From UBA3818 sp051881895 (GTDB lineage: Bacteria > Bacillota > Clostridia > Oscillospirales > Ruminococcaceae): DNA of 16,063 nucleotides. Below are positions 1 to 7,097 of this stretch, in pieces. The translations under genes and the position numbers were made by a program. The DNA is taken from the NCBI GenBank assembly GCA_051881895.1, contig JBJEQT010000061.1:1-16063 (forward strand), given 5' to 3'. Below the pieces are notes generated by a model, which ran no database searches, had not been told where the DNA came from, and saw only the letters and a program-made list of their open reading frames with translations. How positions within the stretch are numbered: position 1 is the stretch's first letter; every line of letters starts with the position of its first letter.

Positions 1-1872
1 TCCATGATGTCGGACCAGGAACAGCCAAAGTATTATGAAATCATCTCCTACTTTGAAAAAGAGCAGGTTCAGGAATTTACGCTTGATGTCAGCAGCGGCG
101 AGATGAGCATGAAAATTCAAAATGACGCGGGAAAAACGGCGATTATCAGTTACCGGGTCGCCAGCGTCAACATGTTCTATGAAGATACCAAAGAATTGAT
201 CGACGCTTACAACGAGCATCATCCGGACGCGGTGATGAAGACTGATTTCATCCGCCCCAAAGACGCGCCCTGGTGGCTTAGTATGCTGCCGTATCTGTTG
301 TTGATTGGCGCGATGATCTTTTTGTGGTTCATGATGATGCGCCAGGCCGGTGGGGGAACCGGCAAAGCCATGAACTTTGCCAAGGCGAAGATCCGAACGG
401 CGGAGGATGGCAAAAAGACTACATTTGCCGATGTGGCCGGTGCGGATGAAGAAAAAGCCGAACTGGTCGAAATCGTGGAATTTTTGAAAAATCCTAAGAA
501 ATTCAATGAGCTGGGCGCGCGCATCCCCAAAGGCGTTATGCTGATGGGCCCTCCCGGTACCGGTAAGACGCTGCTGGCCCGGGCGGTGGCGGGGGAAGCG
601 GGCGTTCCGTTTTTCTCCATTTCCGGTTCGGATTTTGTAGAGATGTTTGTGGGTGTTGGCGCTTCCCGTGTCCGTGATTTGTTTGAACAGGCCAAGAAAA
701 ATTCGCCGTCTATCGTATTTATCGATGAGATCGACGCGGTGGGCCGGCACAGAGGCGCAGGCCTCGGCGGCGGCCACGATGAGCGCGAGCAAACGCTCAA
801 CCAGCTGCTGGTTGAAATGGACGGCTTTGGCAATAATTCGGGCGTTATCATCATCGCGGCGACCAACCGTATCGACATTTTGGACCCGGCGCTGCTGCGT
901 CCCGGCCGGTTTGACCGGCAGATCGTGGTAGGCTACCCGGATGCCGCCGGCCGTGAGGCGATTTTGAAAGTGCATACCCGCAACAAACCCATCGGTCCGG
1001 ATGTGGATTTGTCGGTGATCGCAAAAACAACGGTAGGATTTACCGGAGCGGATCTGGAGAATCTGATGAATGAAGCGGCCTTGCTGGCAGCCCGCCGCAA
1101 CCGGAAAGCAATCACCATGCAGGAAATCGAGGAAGCGACCATCAAAGTGGTCGCCGGCCCGGAGAAAAAATCCCACAAGGTTTCGGATAAGGATAAAAAA
1201 CTCACCGCTTACCATGAAGCGGGCCATGCGGTCTGCACCTATTACTGCCCCACGCAGGATCCGGTGCATATGGTGTCCATTATTCCCCGCGGGATGGCGG
1301 GCGGCTTTACCATGTCCTTGCCGGTAGTGGAAACTTCTTATGAGACCAAGCGCCATATGAGCGAGACCCTGGTTGTACTGCTGGGCGGTCGGATGGCGGA
1401 AAAACTGGTGCTGGATGATATTTCCACCGGCGCTTCCAACGATTTGGAGCGGGCTTCCAAAATTGCCCGGAACATGGTTACGCGCTATGGTTTCAGCGAA
1501 AAGCTGGGACCGGTGGTCTATGGACAGGATGAAGGGGAAATCTTCCTGGGACGCGATATTTCCCAGAACCGCAATTTCTCAGAAAATGTGGCTGCGGAGA
1601 TCGATGTGGAAGTCCGCGAGCTGGTGGATAATGCCTATGAGGCGGCCAAAAGCATCCTGACCGAGCATATGGATCAGCTGCATTTGGTGGCGAAATATGT
1701 GTACCATCATGAGAAAATCGATGGGGAAGAATTCAGAAAGATCATGACCGGGGAAATGGAATGGAGCCCGGAAGATTTAGCTCCGATGCCGGATACGGCA
1801 GAGGAATATGCAAAGCCAAAAGAGGAAGAACAGAGTCCGGAACAACCGGAAGCTTCTTCTGATTTGCAGTAG
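1..1872 (+). CDS. ftsH: ATP-dependent zinc metalloprotease FtsH, 5' partial
   Basis: Membrane-bound AAA+ protease that unfolds and degrades membrane and regulatory proteins, facing the cytoplasm. Residues are counted from the ATG at position 4. Residues 8-75 resemble the extracellular FtsH domain, and 89-113 form a transmembrane helix. The AAA module has Walker A GPPGTGKT (182-189), Walker B FIDEID (239-244) and the second region of homology ending in arginine fingers R299 and R302. The zinc protease has HEAGH (404-408) with D480 as likely third metal ligand. The tail is acidic and low-complexity. The frame is open to the left edge (codon TCC before the ATG), and the first transmembrane helix expected in FtsH is missing. 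The true start is therefore almost certainly upstream and the ATG at 4 is internal. All catalytic residues are present. A terminator follows 14 nt after the stop, so this ends its operon. Confidence 0.97.
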   Translation, partial: SMMSDQEQPKYYEIISYFEKEQVQEFTLDVSSGEMSMKIQNDAGKTAIISYRVASVNMFYEDTKELIDAYNEHHPDAVMKTDFIRPKDAPWWLSMLPYLLLIGAMIFLWFMMMRQAGGGTGKAMNFAKAKIRTAEDGKKTTFADVAGADEEKAELVEIVEFLKNPKKFNELGARIPKGVMLMGPPGTGKTLLARAVAGEAGVPFFSISGSDFVEMFVGVGASRVRDLFEQAKKNSPSIVFIDEIDAVGRHRGAGLGGGHDEREQTLNQLLVEMDGFGNNSGVIIIAATNRIDILDPALLRPGRFDRQIVVGYPDAAGREAILKVHTRNKPIGPDVDLSVIAKTTVGFTGADLENLMNEAALLAARRNRKAITMQEIEEATIKVVAGPEKKSHKVSDKDKKLTAYHEAGHAVCTYYCPTQDPVHMVSIIPRGMAGGFTMSLPVVETSYETKRHMSETLVVLLGGRMAEKLVLDDISTGASNDLERASKIARNMVTRYGFSEKLGPVVYGQDEGEIFLGRDISQNRNFSENVAAEIDVEVRELVDNAYEAAKSILTEHMDQLHLVAKYVYHHEKIDGEEFRKIMTGEMEWSPEDLAPMPDTAEEYAKPKEEEQSPEQPEASSDLQ

Positions 1873-1886
1873 AGAAAATTGATTTG

Positions 1887-1918
1887 GATTCTCCGGGCTT
1901 GACCCGGAGAATCTTTTT
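1887..1918 (+). terminator. Rho-independent terminator after ftsH
   Basis: A perfect 11-bp stem, GATTCTCCGGG (1887-1897) with CCCGGAGAATC (1903-1913), has a 5-nt loop and is followed directly by TTTTT. It separates ftsH from the topoisomerase unit. Confidence 0.93.
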
Positions 1919-1955
1919 ATCTTGCAACAAGATGCATCAGAAAACGAGGTCAGTT

Positions 1956-1984
1956 TTGCAAATAAGCAGAAAATATGGTATGAT
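1956..1984 (+). promoter_or_regulatory. SigA-type promoter of the topoisomerase operon
   Basis: The -35 is TTGCAA (1956-1961), the spacer is 17 bp and the -10 is TATGAT (1979-1984). TGG just before the -10 fits an extended -10. It lies downstream of the ftsH terminator. The predicted transcript starts near 1991, leaving a leader of about 138 nt before the first gene. Confidence 0.75.
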
Positions 1985-1990
1985 AACCGC

Positions 1991-2128
1991 GGAATCACGA
2001 TCCGCCCGGTTGAGGCGGATTGGGCGGAAAGAAAATGCCAAGGCCGGTGCAATCGGTCCATCGCTTACGGGCGCCTGCCGATTGAGGGTGGGCAGCCGGC
2101 AAAGAAAAATTGATTTTGGGAGGACCCT
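1991..2128 (+). promoter_or_regulatory. Structured 5' leader of the topoisomerase operon
   Basis: About 138 nt of untranslated leader holds several complementary segments. ATCCGCC (2000-2006) can pair with GGCGGAT (2014-2020), while the overlapping TCCGCCC (2001-2007) can pair instead with GGGCGGA (2022-2028), so the two hairpins exclude each other. Further on, CAATCGG (2050-2056) pairs with CCGATTG (2078-2084), enclosed by GCCGG (2043-2047) and CCGGC (2096-2100). CTGCC (2075-2079) can alternatively pair with GGCAG (2091-2095). A 16-codon reading frame (2035-2085) begins with ATG after a weak purine-rich stretch. The leader ends in a strong Shine-Dalgarno, GGGAGG (2118-2123), 5 nt before the ATG. 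The pairings are visible; a regulatory role is inference, and I recognise no known riboswitch class. Confidence 0.4.
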
Positions 2129-4105
2129 ATGGCAAAGAAGGCAGCGTATGATAATGAAAGCATTCAGTCGCTGAAAGGCGCAGACCGGGTGCGCAAGCGT
2201 CCTGGGGTTATTTTTGGCTCCGACGGGATTGAAGGCTGCGAGCATTCCGTTTTTGAAATCCTGTCCAATTCTATCGATGAGGCCAGAGAAGGCCGGGGCG
2301 ACAAGATTATCATTACCCGGTTTGAAGATGGGTCGGTGGAAGTACAGGATTTTGGCGCCGGCATTCCGGTTGATTTTAATAAAAATGAGGGACGGTACAA
2401 CTGGGAACTGTGCTTTTGCGAGCTGTACGCAGGTGGTAAATACAAAACCAATGAGGGCGAGGGGTATGAATATTCCCTGGGACTCAACGGCCTGGGCCTT
2501 TGCGCGACGCAATATGCCGCCGAATATATGGATGTCGAGATCTTCCGGGATGGATACCGCTACACGCTGCGCTTTGAGAAAGGGGAGAATGTAGGCGGCC
2601 TTCATAAGGAAGAGACAACACAGAAAAAAACCGGAAGCCGCATCCGCTGGAAACCGGATCTGGATGTTTTTACCGATATCGATATCCCGGTAGAGTACTA
2701 TACCGAGGTGCTCAAGCGGCAGGCGGTAGTCAATGCGGGGCTGTTGTTCGTGTTCCGCAATCAGGTGGGAAACAAATTTGAATCCCAGGAATTCTGCTAT
2801 GAAAACGGCATTACGGATTATGTCAGGGAATTGTCCGGAGAGGAAACGATCACCGGTGTGCAGTACTGGGAGGCGCAGCGAAAAGGCCGTGATCGGGAGG
2901 ATAAGCCGGAGTACAAGGTGAAAATGCAGGTAGCCTGCTGCTTTTCCAACCGGACAAAGCTGCTGGAGTATTACCACAATTCCAGCCACCTGGAGCATGG
3001 GGGAGCGCCGGAGAAAGCGGTAAAGGCGGCGTTCGTTTCCCAGATCGACGCTGTTTTAAAGCAGCAGGGAAAATATTTGAAAAATGAAAGCAAAATCACC
3101 TTCCAGGATGTGGAGGACTGCCTGGTTTTGGTTTCTTCCTCCTTTTCCACCCAAACATCCTACGAAAACCAAACGAAAAAAAGTATTACCAATAAGTTTA
3201 TCTATGAGGCGATGACCGATTTTCTCAAGCATTCGCTGGAGGTCTATTTCATCGAAAATCCCATGGACGCGGCCAAGATCGCCGATCAGGTACTGGTCAA
3301 CAAGCGAAGCCGGGAAAACGCGGAAAAAACCCGCCTGAACCTGAAAAAGAAGCTGGCTGGGTCACTGGATATCGCCAACCGGGTGCAGAAATTTGTGGAC
3401 TGCCGCACCAAGGACGTCAGCCGCCGGGAAATCTTTATCGTGGAGGGCGACTCCGCTCTGGGCGCCTGCAAACTTTCCAGGGATGCGGAATTCCAGGCGA
3501 TCATCCCGGTGCGGGGCAAAATCCTAAACTGTCTGAAAGCAGAGTATGACAAGATCTTTAAAAACGATATCATCATCGATATTCTCAAGGTGCTCGGCTG
3601 CGGGGTGGAAGTGCAAAGCAAGTCCAATAAGGAAATCTCTAATTTCGACCTGGGCAACCTGCGCTGGAGCAAGGTGATTATCTGCACCGATGCCGATGTG
3701 GACGGATTCCAGATCCGCACGCTGATTTTGACCATGCTTTACCGGCTGGTACCCACTCTGATTCAGGAGGGATATGTCTATATTGCCGAATCCCCCCTTT
3801 ACGAGATCAACACCAAGGACAAGACCTATTTTGCCTACAACGAAACGGAAAAAACAGAGATTTTGGGCCGGATCAAAGGAAAATATACCATCCAGCGCTC
3901 CAAAGGGCTGGGCGAAAATGAACCGGACATGATGTGGATGACCACCATGAATCCCCAGACGCGGCGGCTGATCAAGGTAAAGCCGGAAGACGCGCAGGAT
4001 ACGGCGCGGATGTTTGATCTGCTGCTGGGCAAGGATCTGGACGGACGCAAGGAGTTTATCACCGAAAACGGCTATCGCTATTTGGACGCGGCCGACGTTT
4101 CCTGA
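2129..4105 (+). CDS. Divergent type IIA topoisomerase subunit B (GyrB/ParE-like)
   Basis: ATPase subunit of a type IIA topoisomerase, which passes one DNA duplex through another using ATP. The GHKL ATPase has E43 (VFE) as likely general base, N47 as likely Mg ligand, and D74 in DFGAGIP. GLNGLG (118-123) replaces the usual GLHGVG. The transducer keeps the ATP-contacting QTK (348-350). The TOPRIM domain has EGDSA with E439 and DADVDG with D521, D523 and D525 as metal ligands, and a late SKGLGE motif (591-596). At 658 aa it is ParE/GyrB-sized without an insert. Several usually strict positions differ: DNGRGIP reads DFGAGIP, EGDSAGG reads EGDSALG, and the alanine and histidine after DADVDG are F and Q. 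It is probably a second enzyme besides gyrase. The start is fixed by GGGAGG 5 nt upstream. The A subunit follows after 74 nt. Family is certain; calling it gyrase or topo IV is not possible from sequence alone. Confidence 0.92.
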   Translation: MAKKAAYDNESIQSLKGADRVRKRPGVIFGSDGIEGCEHSVFEILSNSIDEAREGRGDKIIITRFEDGSVEVQDFGAGIPVDFNKNEGRYNWELCFCELYAGGKYKTNEGEGYEYSLGLNGLGLCATQYAAEYMDVEIFRDGYRYTLRFEKGENVGGLHKEETTQKKTGSRIRWKPDLDVFTDIDIPVEYYTEVLKRQAVVNAGLLFVFRNQVGNKFESQEFCYENGITDYVRELSGEETITGVQYWEAQRKGRDREDKPEYKVKMQVACCFSNRTKLLEYYHNSSHLEHGGAPEKAVKAAFVSQIDAVLKQQGKYLKNESKITFQDVEDCLVLVSSSFSTQTSYENQTKKSITNKFIYEAMTDFLKHSLEVYFIENPMDAAKIADQVLVNKRSRENAEKTRLNLKKKLAGSLDIANRVQKFVDCRTKDVSRREIFIVEGDSALGACKLSRDAEFQAIIPVRGKILNCLKAEYDKIFKNDIIIDILKVLGCGVEVQSKSNKEISNFDLGNLRWSKVIICTDADVDGFQIRTLILTMLYRLVPTLIQEGYVYIAESPLYEINTKDKTYFAYNETEKTEILGRIKGKYTIQRSKGLGENEPDMMWMTTMNPQTRRLIKVKPEDAQDTARMFDLLLGKDLDGRKEFITENGYRYLDAADVS

Positions 4106-4120
4106 TGAACAACAAAAAGG

Positions 4121-4143
4121 GTCCGGTTTGATAACATCCGGAC
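4121..4143 (+). promoter_or_regulatory. Intercistronic hairpin between topoisomerase subunits
   Basis: GTCCGG (4121-4126) and CCGGAC (4138-4143) form a perfect 6-bp stem with an 11-nt loop, 15 nt after the B-subunit stop. No T-run follows, so it is unlikely to be a terminator. It may mark an mRNA processing or stability site. The A subunit then has its own strong Shine-Dalgarno (GGGAGG, about 4168-4173). Confidence 0.4.
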
Positions 4144-4179
4144 GAAAATTTAAAGTGGTAAATAGATGGGAGGAAAACA

Positions 4180-6423
4180 ATGGCTCCTAAAAAGAAAAAT
4201 CCCCCGGCACCCAAGCGTGCGTCAAATATCGCTGCGGAAATTGAAAATGCCGGCGTAGTAGTGGAGCAGCCGATTACCGAAACGCTGGAAACCAACTTTA
4301 TGCCTTATGCCATGAGCGTCATCATATCCCGTGCGATTCCGGAGATTGACGGTTTTAAACCGGCACATCGCAAACTTTTATACACAATGTATAAAATGGG
4401 ACTGCTCACCGGGGCGCGGACCAAGTCGGCCAATATCGTGGGCCAGACCATGCGGCTGAACCCCCATGGCGACGCCGCCATTTATGAGACGATGGTGCGT
4501 CTGGCGCGCGGCAACCAGGCGCTGCTGCACCCTTATGTGGATTCCAAGGGAAACTTCGGCAAGGCCTATTCCCGGGACATGGCGTACGCAGCCTCCCGAT
4601 ACACCGAGGCCAAGCTGGACCCCATCTGCAATGAGCTGTTTGCCGATATCGACAAGGATACGGTGGATTTTCAGGACAACTATGACGGGAGTATGAAAGA
4701 ACCGGCTCTGCTTCCGGTGCGGTTTCCCAGTATCCTGCTCAATTCCAATATCGGTATCGCGGTGAGCATGGCCAGCGCCATTTGCCCGTTTAATCTGGAA
4801 GAGCTGTGCGATACCACCATCGCCTTGATGAAAAATCCGGCCCATGACCTGCTGACGACCCTGACCGCGCCGGATTTTCCCGGCGGCGGGTATATTCTCT
4901 ACGACGAGGAACAGTTGCGAAAGATCTATGAAACCGGACGCGGCGGTATCCGGGTACGGGCCCGTTACAACTATGACAAATCGGCCAATTGCCTGGAGAT
5001 TACCGAGATCCCGCCGACGACTACCGTTGAGGTGATCATTGATAAAATTGTAGAGCTTGTCAAAAGCGGCAAGCTGCGGGAAATTGCTGACATCCGGGAT
5101 GAGACCGACCTGTCGGGGCTGAAAATTGCTATCGACCTCAAACGGGGCGTCGATCCGGACAAGCTGATGCAAAAGCTGTTTCGCACAACGCCTTTGGAAG
5201 AGACGATGTCCTGCAACTTCAATGTGCTCATCGGCGGCTACCCCCGGGTGATGGGCGCCAGGGAGCTGCTGGAAGAATGGGTCGCCTTCCGGGAAGAATG
5301 CGTGAAACGCCGGGTCTATTTTGACTTGAACAAGAAAAAAGAAAAGCTGCATCTTCTGCAGGGACTGGCAAAAATCCTGTTAGACATCGATAAGGCCATC
5401 CGTATCATCCGCCAGACGGAGGAAGAATCCGAGGTCGTGATGAATTTAATGATCGGATTCGGCATTGATGAGACGCAGGCGGAATATGTAGCGGAAATCA
5501 AGCTGCGCCATTTAAACAGGGAGTATATTTTAAAACGCACCGATGAGACCGAAAGCCTCAAGGAAGAGATTGCCCAAATGGAAGAGATTTTGGGCGATCA
5601 GAAAAAGGTGCGGGGCATTATTATTTCAGAGCTGCAGGAAATCAAGAAAAAATACGCCCAGCCGCGGCGCAGCATGATCCTTTACGATACGCAGCCCGCC
5701 CGGGAGGAACCGGAAGAGGAAGCCCCCGACTATCCGGTGCATCTGTTCTTTACCCGGGAAGGGTACTTTAAGAAAATCACGCCGCAGTCACTTCGCATGA
5801 GTTCGGAACAGAAGCTCAAGGAAGGGGACGAAATCCTGTCCAGCATGGAGAGCACCAACCGGGCTCATCTGCTGTTTTTTACCGACAAGCAGCAGGTTTA
5901 TAAATCCCACGCGTATGACTTTGATGATACCAAAGCCAGCGTGCTGGGTGATTATGTGCCAGCCAAGCTGGGGTTTGATGAAGGGGAGCGGATCGTCTGC
6001 TTTGCGGCAGTGCAGGAATATACCGGTTATATGCTGTTCTTTTTCCGGGGCGGAAAAGCGGCTAAAGTGGAGATGGGATCGTACGAAACAAAAACCAACC
6101 GCAAAAAGCTGGCCAACGCATACAGCGGAAAAGACCCACTGGCAGGCGCTTTTTATGTACCGGAGGATCGGGAATTTTTGCTGCGCGCCACCGGCGGGCG
6201 CACGCTGATCGTCCATACCGGGGCGATCAATCCCAAGCAGAGCAGGGATACGCAGGGCGTTGCGGTGATGACGCTGAAAAAGAATGCACTGGTGGATACG
6301 GTTGTCCCGTTTGAAGAGCAGATGCTCAATAATTCTCACCGGTTCCGCACCAAGTCGCTTCCTGCGGCGGGAGCGATCCCGAAGGAGCAGGACCTGGGAG
6401 AGCAAATGAGCCTGCTGGATTGA
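4180..6423 (+). CDS. Divergent type IIA topoisomerase subunit A (GyrA/ParC-like)
   Basis: DNA cleavage/religation subunit that pairs with the preceding B subunit. After a basic, proline-containing N-terminus (1-16) comes the winged-helix breakage domain: GFKPAHRKLLY (58-68), a quinolone-region motif NPHGDAAIYE (94-103), and the catalytic pair R140-Y141 in ASRYTEAKL. I193 sits in the segment where GyrA has its DNA-bending isoleucine. A tower domain and long coiled coil follow (about 375-490). The C-terminal region (about 515-747) looks like a reduced beta-pinwheel with FTREGYFKK-type blades. No GyrA box (QRRGGKG-like) is visible, which argues against supercoiling gyrase activity and for a relaxing or decatenating enzyme. 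At 747 aa it is shorter than typical GyrA (about 820-875). The start has GGGAGG about 6 nt upstream. Family assignment is firm; the cellular role is inferred. Confidence 0.92.
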   Translation: MAPKKKNPPAPKRASNIAAEIENAGVVVEQPITETLETNFMPYAMSVIISRAIPEIDGFKPAHRKLLYTMYKMGLLTGARTKSANIVGQTMRLNPHGDAAIYETMVRLARGNQALLHPYVDSKGNFGKAYSRDMAYAASRYTEAKLDPICNELFADIDKDTVDFQDNYDGSMKEPALLPVRFPSILLNSNIGIAVSMASAICPFNLEELCDTTIALMKNPAHDLLTTLTAPDFPGGGYILYDEEQLRKIYETGRGGIRVRARYNYDKSANCLEITEIPPTTTVEVIIDKIVELVKSGKLREIADIRDETDLSGLKIAIDLKRGVDPDKLMQKLFRTTPLEETMSCNFNVLIGGYPRVMGARELLEEWVAFREECVKRRVYFDLNKKKEKLHLLQGLAKILLDIDKAIRIIRQTEEESEVVMNLMIGFGIDETQAEYVAEIKLRHLNREYILKRTDETESLKEEIAQMEEILGDQKKVRGIIISELQEIKKKYAQPRRSMILYDTQPAREEPEEEAPDYPVHLFFTREGYFKKITPQSLRMSSEQKLKEGDEILSSMESTNRAHLLFFTDKQQVYKSHAYDFDDTKASVLGDYVPAKLGFDEGERIVCFAAVQEYTGYMLFFFRGGKAAKVEMGSYETKTNRKKLANAYSGKDPLAGAFYVPEDREFLLRATGGRTLIVHTGAINPKQSRDTQGVAVMTLKKNALVDTVVPFEEQMLNNSHRFRTKSLPAAGAIPKEQDLGEQMSLLD

Positions 6424-6661
6424 CCCAACAGGGGAAAAGCTTCGTGAAAGAAAGAGGCGGCCGGGAACCTGGAGACAGGTCATGGAGCGGTACAAAGGCA
6501 AAAAAAGGCCGCCCGCGCAGGACGCCGGCAGCCGATGGCTTTGCCGGCGCCCTTTCAAACGCAACAGGGATAAAGGGCTCCTGCACAACCAGTAACAGTA
6601 TTTCCGCAGCTTTTTTATTTATGCGCGCAAAAAAGATTGCCAAGCTTTTTTGCGAAAAATA
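6424..6661 (+). other. Non-coding gap with inverted repeats before secG
   Basis: I see no credible gene here. A GC-rich stem-loop pairs CGCCGGC (6523-6529) with GCCGGCG (6543-6549), with an inner GCC/GGC pairing. It is followed only by CCCTTTC, so it would be a weak terminator for the topoisomerase operon. GGCGGCC (6456-6462) can pair at distance with GGCCGCC (6507-6513). Closer to secG, CGCAAAAAAG (6626-6635) and CTTTTTTGCG (6645-6654) form a perfect 10-bp inverted repeat ending 7 bp before the secG -35. Roles are unknown. Confidence 0.45.
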
Positions 6662-6690
6662 TTGCAAAGCACAACAAACTATGCTAAGAT
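6662..6690 (+). promoter_or_regulatory. SigA-type promoter of secG
   Basis: The -35 is TTGCAA (6662-6667), the spacer is 17 bp and the -10 is TAAGAT (6685-6690), with TGC just before it (extended -10). Transcription would start near 6697, giving a leader of about 28 nt with GGAGG at 6714-6718. Confidence 0.65.
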
Positions 6691-6724
6691 AATAACGTTA
6701 AACAGAATTTCTCGGAGGTGCGCT

Positions 6725-6970
6725 ATGCAGGCATTTGAAATAATCGGCGGTATTTTGCTGATTCTGATGGCCGTTGCCATTATCATCATGGTCCTGATGC
6801 AGGAGGGGAAAGGCGGCGGCGCGGCTGCGCTGGGCGGTGCTCAACCCCAAAGCTATGGCAAAAACAGAGCAAAAACGCTGGATGTGCTCCTTTCCAAGTA
6901 TACAAAAGTGATCGGCGCGGTATTTCTCGTTGTAACTTTTTTGGTCTGGATCTTAAGCATTTATTTCTAA
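6725..6970 (+). CDS. secG: Preprotein translocase subunit SecG
   Basis: Small inner-membrane subunit of the SecYEG channel that helps SecA-driven protein export. The 81-aa product has two hydrophobic helices (about 4-25 and 60-80) joined by a loop with the family's LMQEGKGGG motif (24-32) and a glycine/alanine-rich stretch. This is the usual size and topology for Gram-positive SecG. The frame can be extended upstream to 6650, but that would cross the promoter. The ATG at 6725 has CGGAGGTG about 7 nt upstream and is the clear start. It has its own promoter and terminator. The following gene is rnr, and secG-rnr is a common Firmicute order. Confidence 0.95.
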   Translation: MQAFEIIGGILLILMAVAIIIMVLMQEGKGGGAAALGGAQPQSYGKNRAKTLDVLLSKYTKVIGAVFLVVTFLVWILSIYF

Positions 6971-6978
6971 TAGCAGCA

Positions 6979-7005
6979 AAAAGCCCTGCCACCGGCAGGG
7001 CTTTT
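6979..7005 (+). terminator. Terminator after secG
   Basis: GCCCTGCC (6983-6990) and GGCAGGGC (6994-7001) form an 8-bp stem with a 3-nt loop, flanked by AAAA and TTTT. It begins within 10 nt of the secG stop. The flanking A and T runs make it potentially bidirectional. Confidence 0.9.
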
Positions 7006-7051
7006 CTATTGGGATCTCCTTTGATATTCAAAATCCGTCTGCGATTTTTTG

Positions 7052-7080
7052 TTGGCTTTCGCGCTGCGGATTTGTATTTT
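7052..7080 (+). promoter_or_regulatory. Possible promoter of rnr
   Basis: TTGGCT (7052-7057), a 17-bp spacer and TATTTT (7075-7080) lie between the secG terminator and rnr. Both boxes are imperfect and there is no TGn. It is the best match in the gap, and a promoter is expected because a terminator separates the two genes. Confidence 0.35.
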
Positions 7081-7097
7081 GGTTTAAATGTGGAAGA

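Noticed and set aside
1937..2998. Long open frame (353 codons) on the minus strand
   Set aside because: It lies antisense to the leader and the topoisomerase B gene, its protein looks like no family, and it has no ribosome-binding site. Its openness is a side effect of codon use in the true gene.
4378..5352. 324-codon open frame on the minus strand inside the topoisomerase A gene
   Set aside because: It is antisense to catalytic and coiled-coil regions of a conserved gene, and the translation has no recognisable domain.
6420..6692. 90-codon plus-strand frame in the gap before secG
   Set aside because: It begins at the stop of the upstream gene, has no ribosome-binding site, and runs through inverted repeats and the secG promoter.
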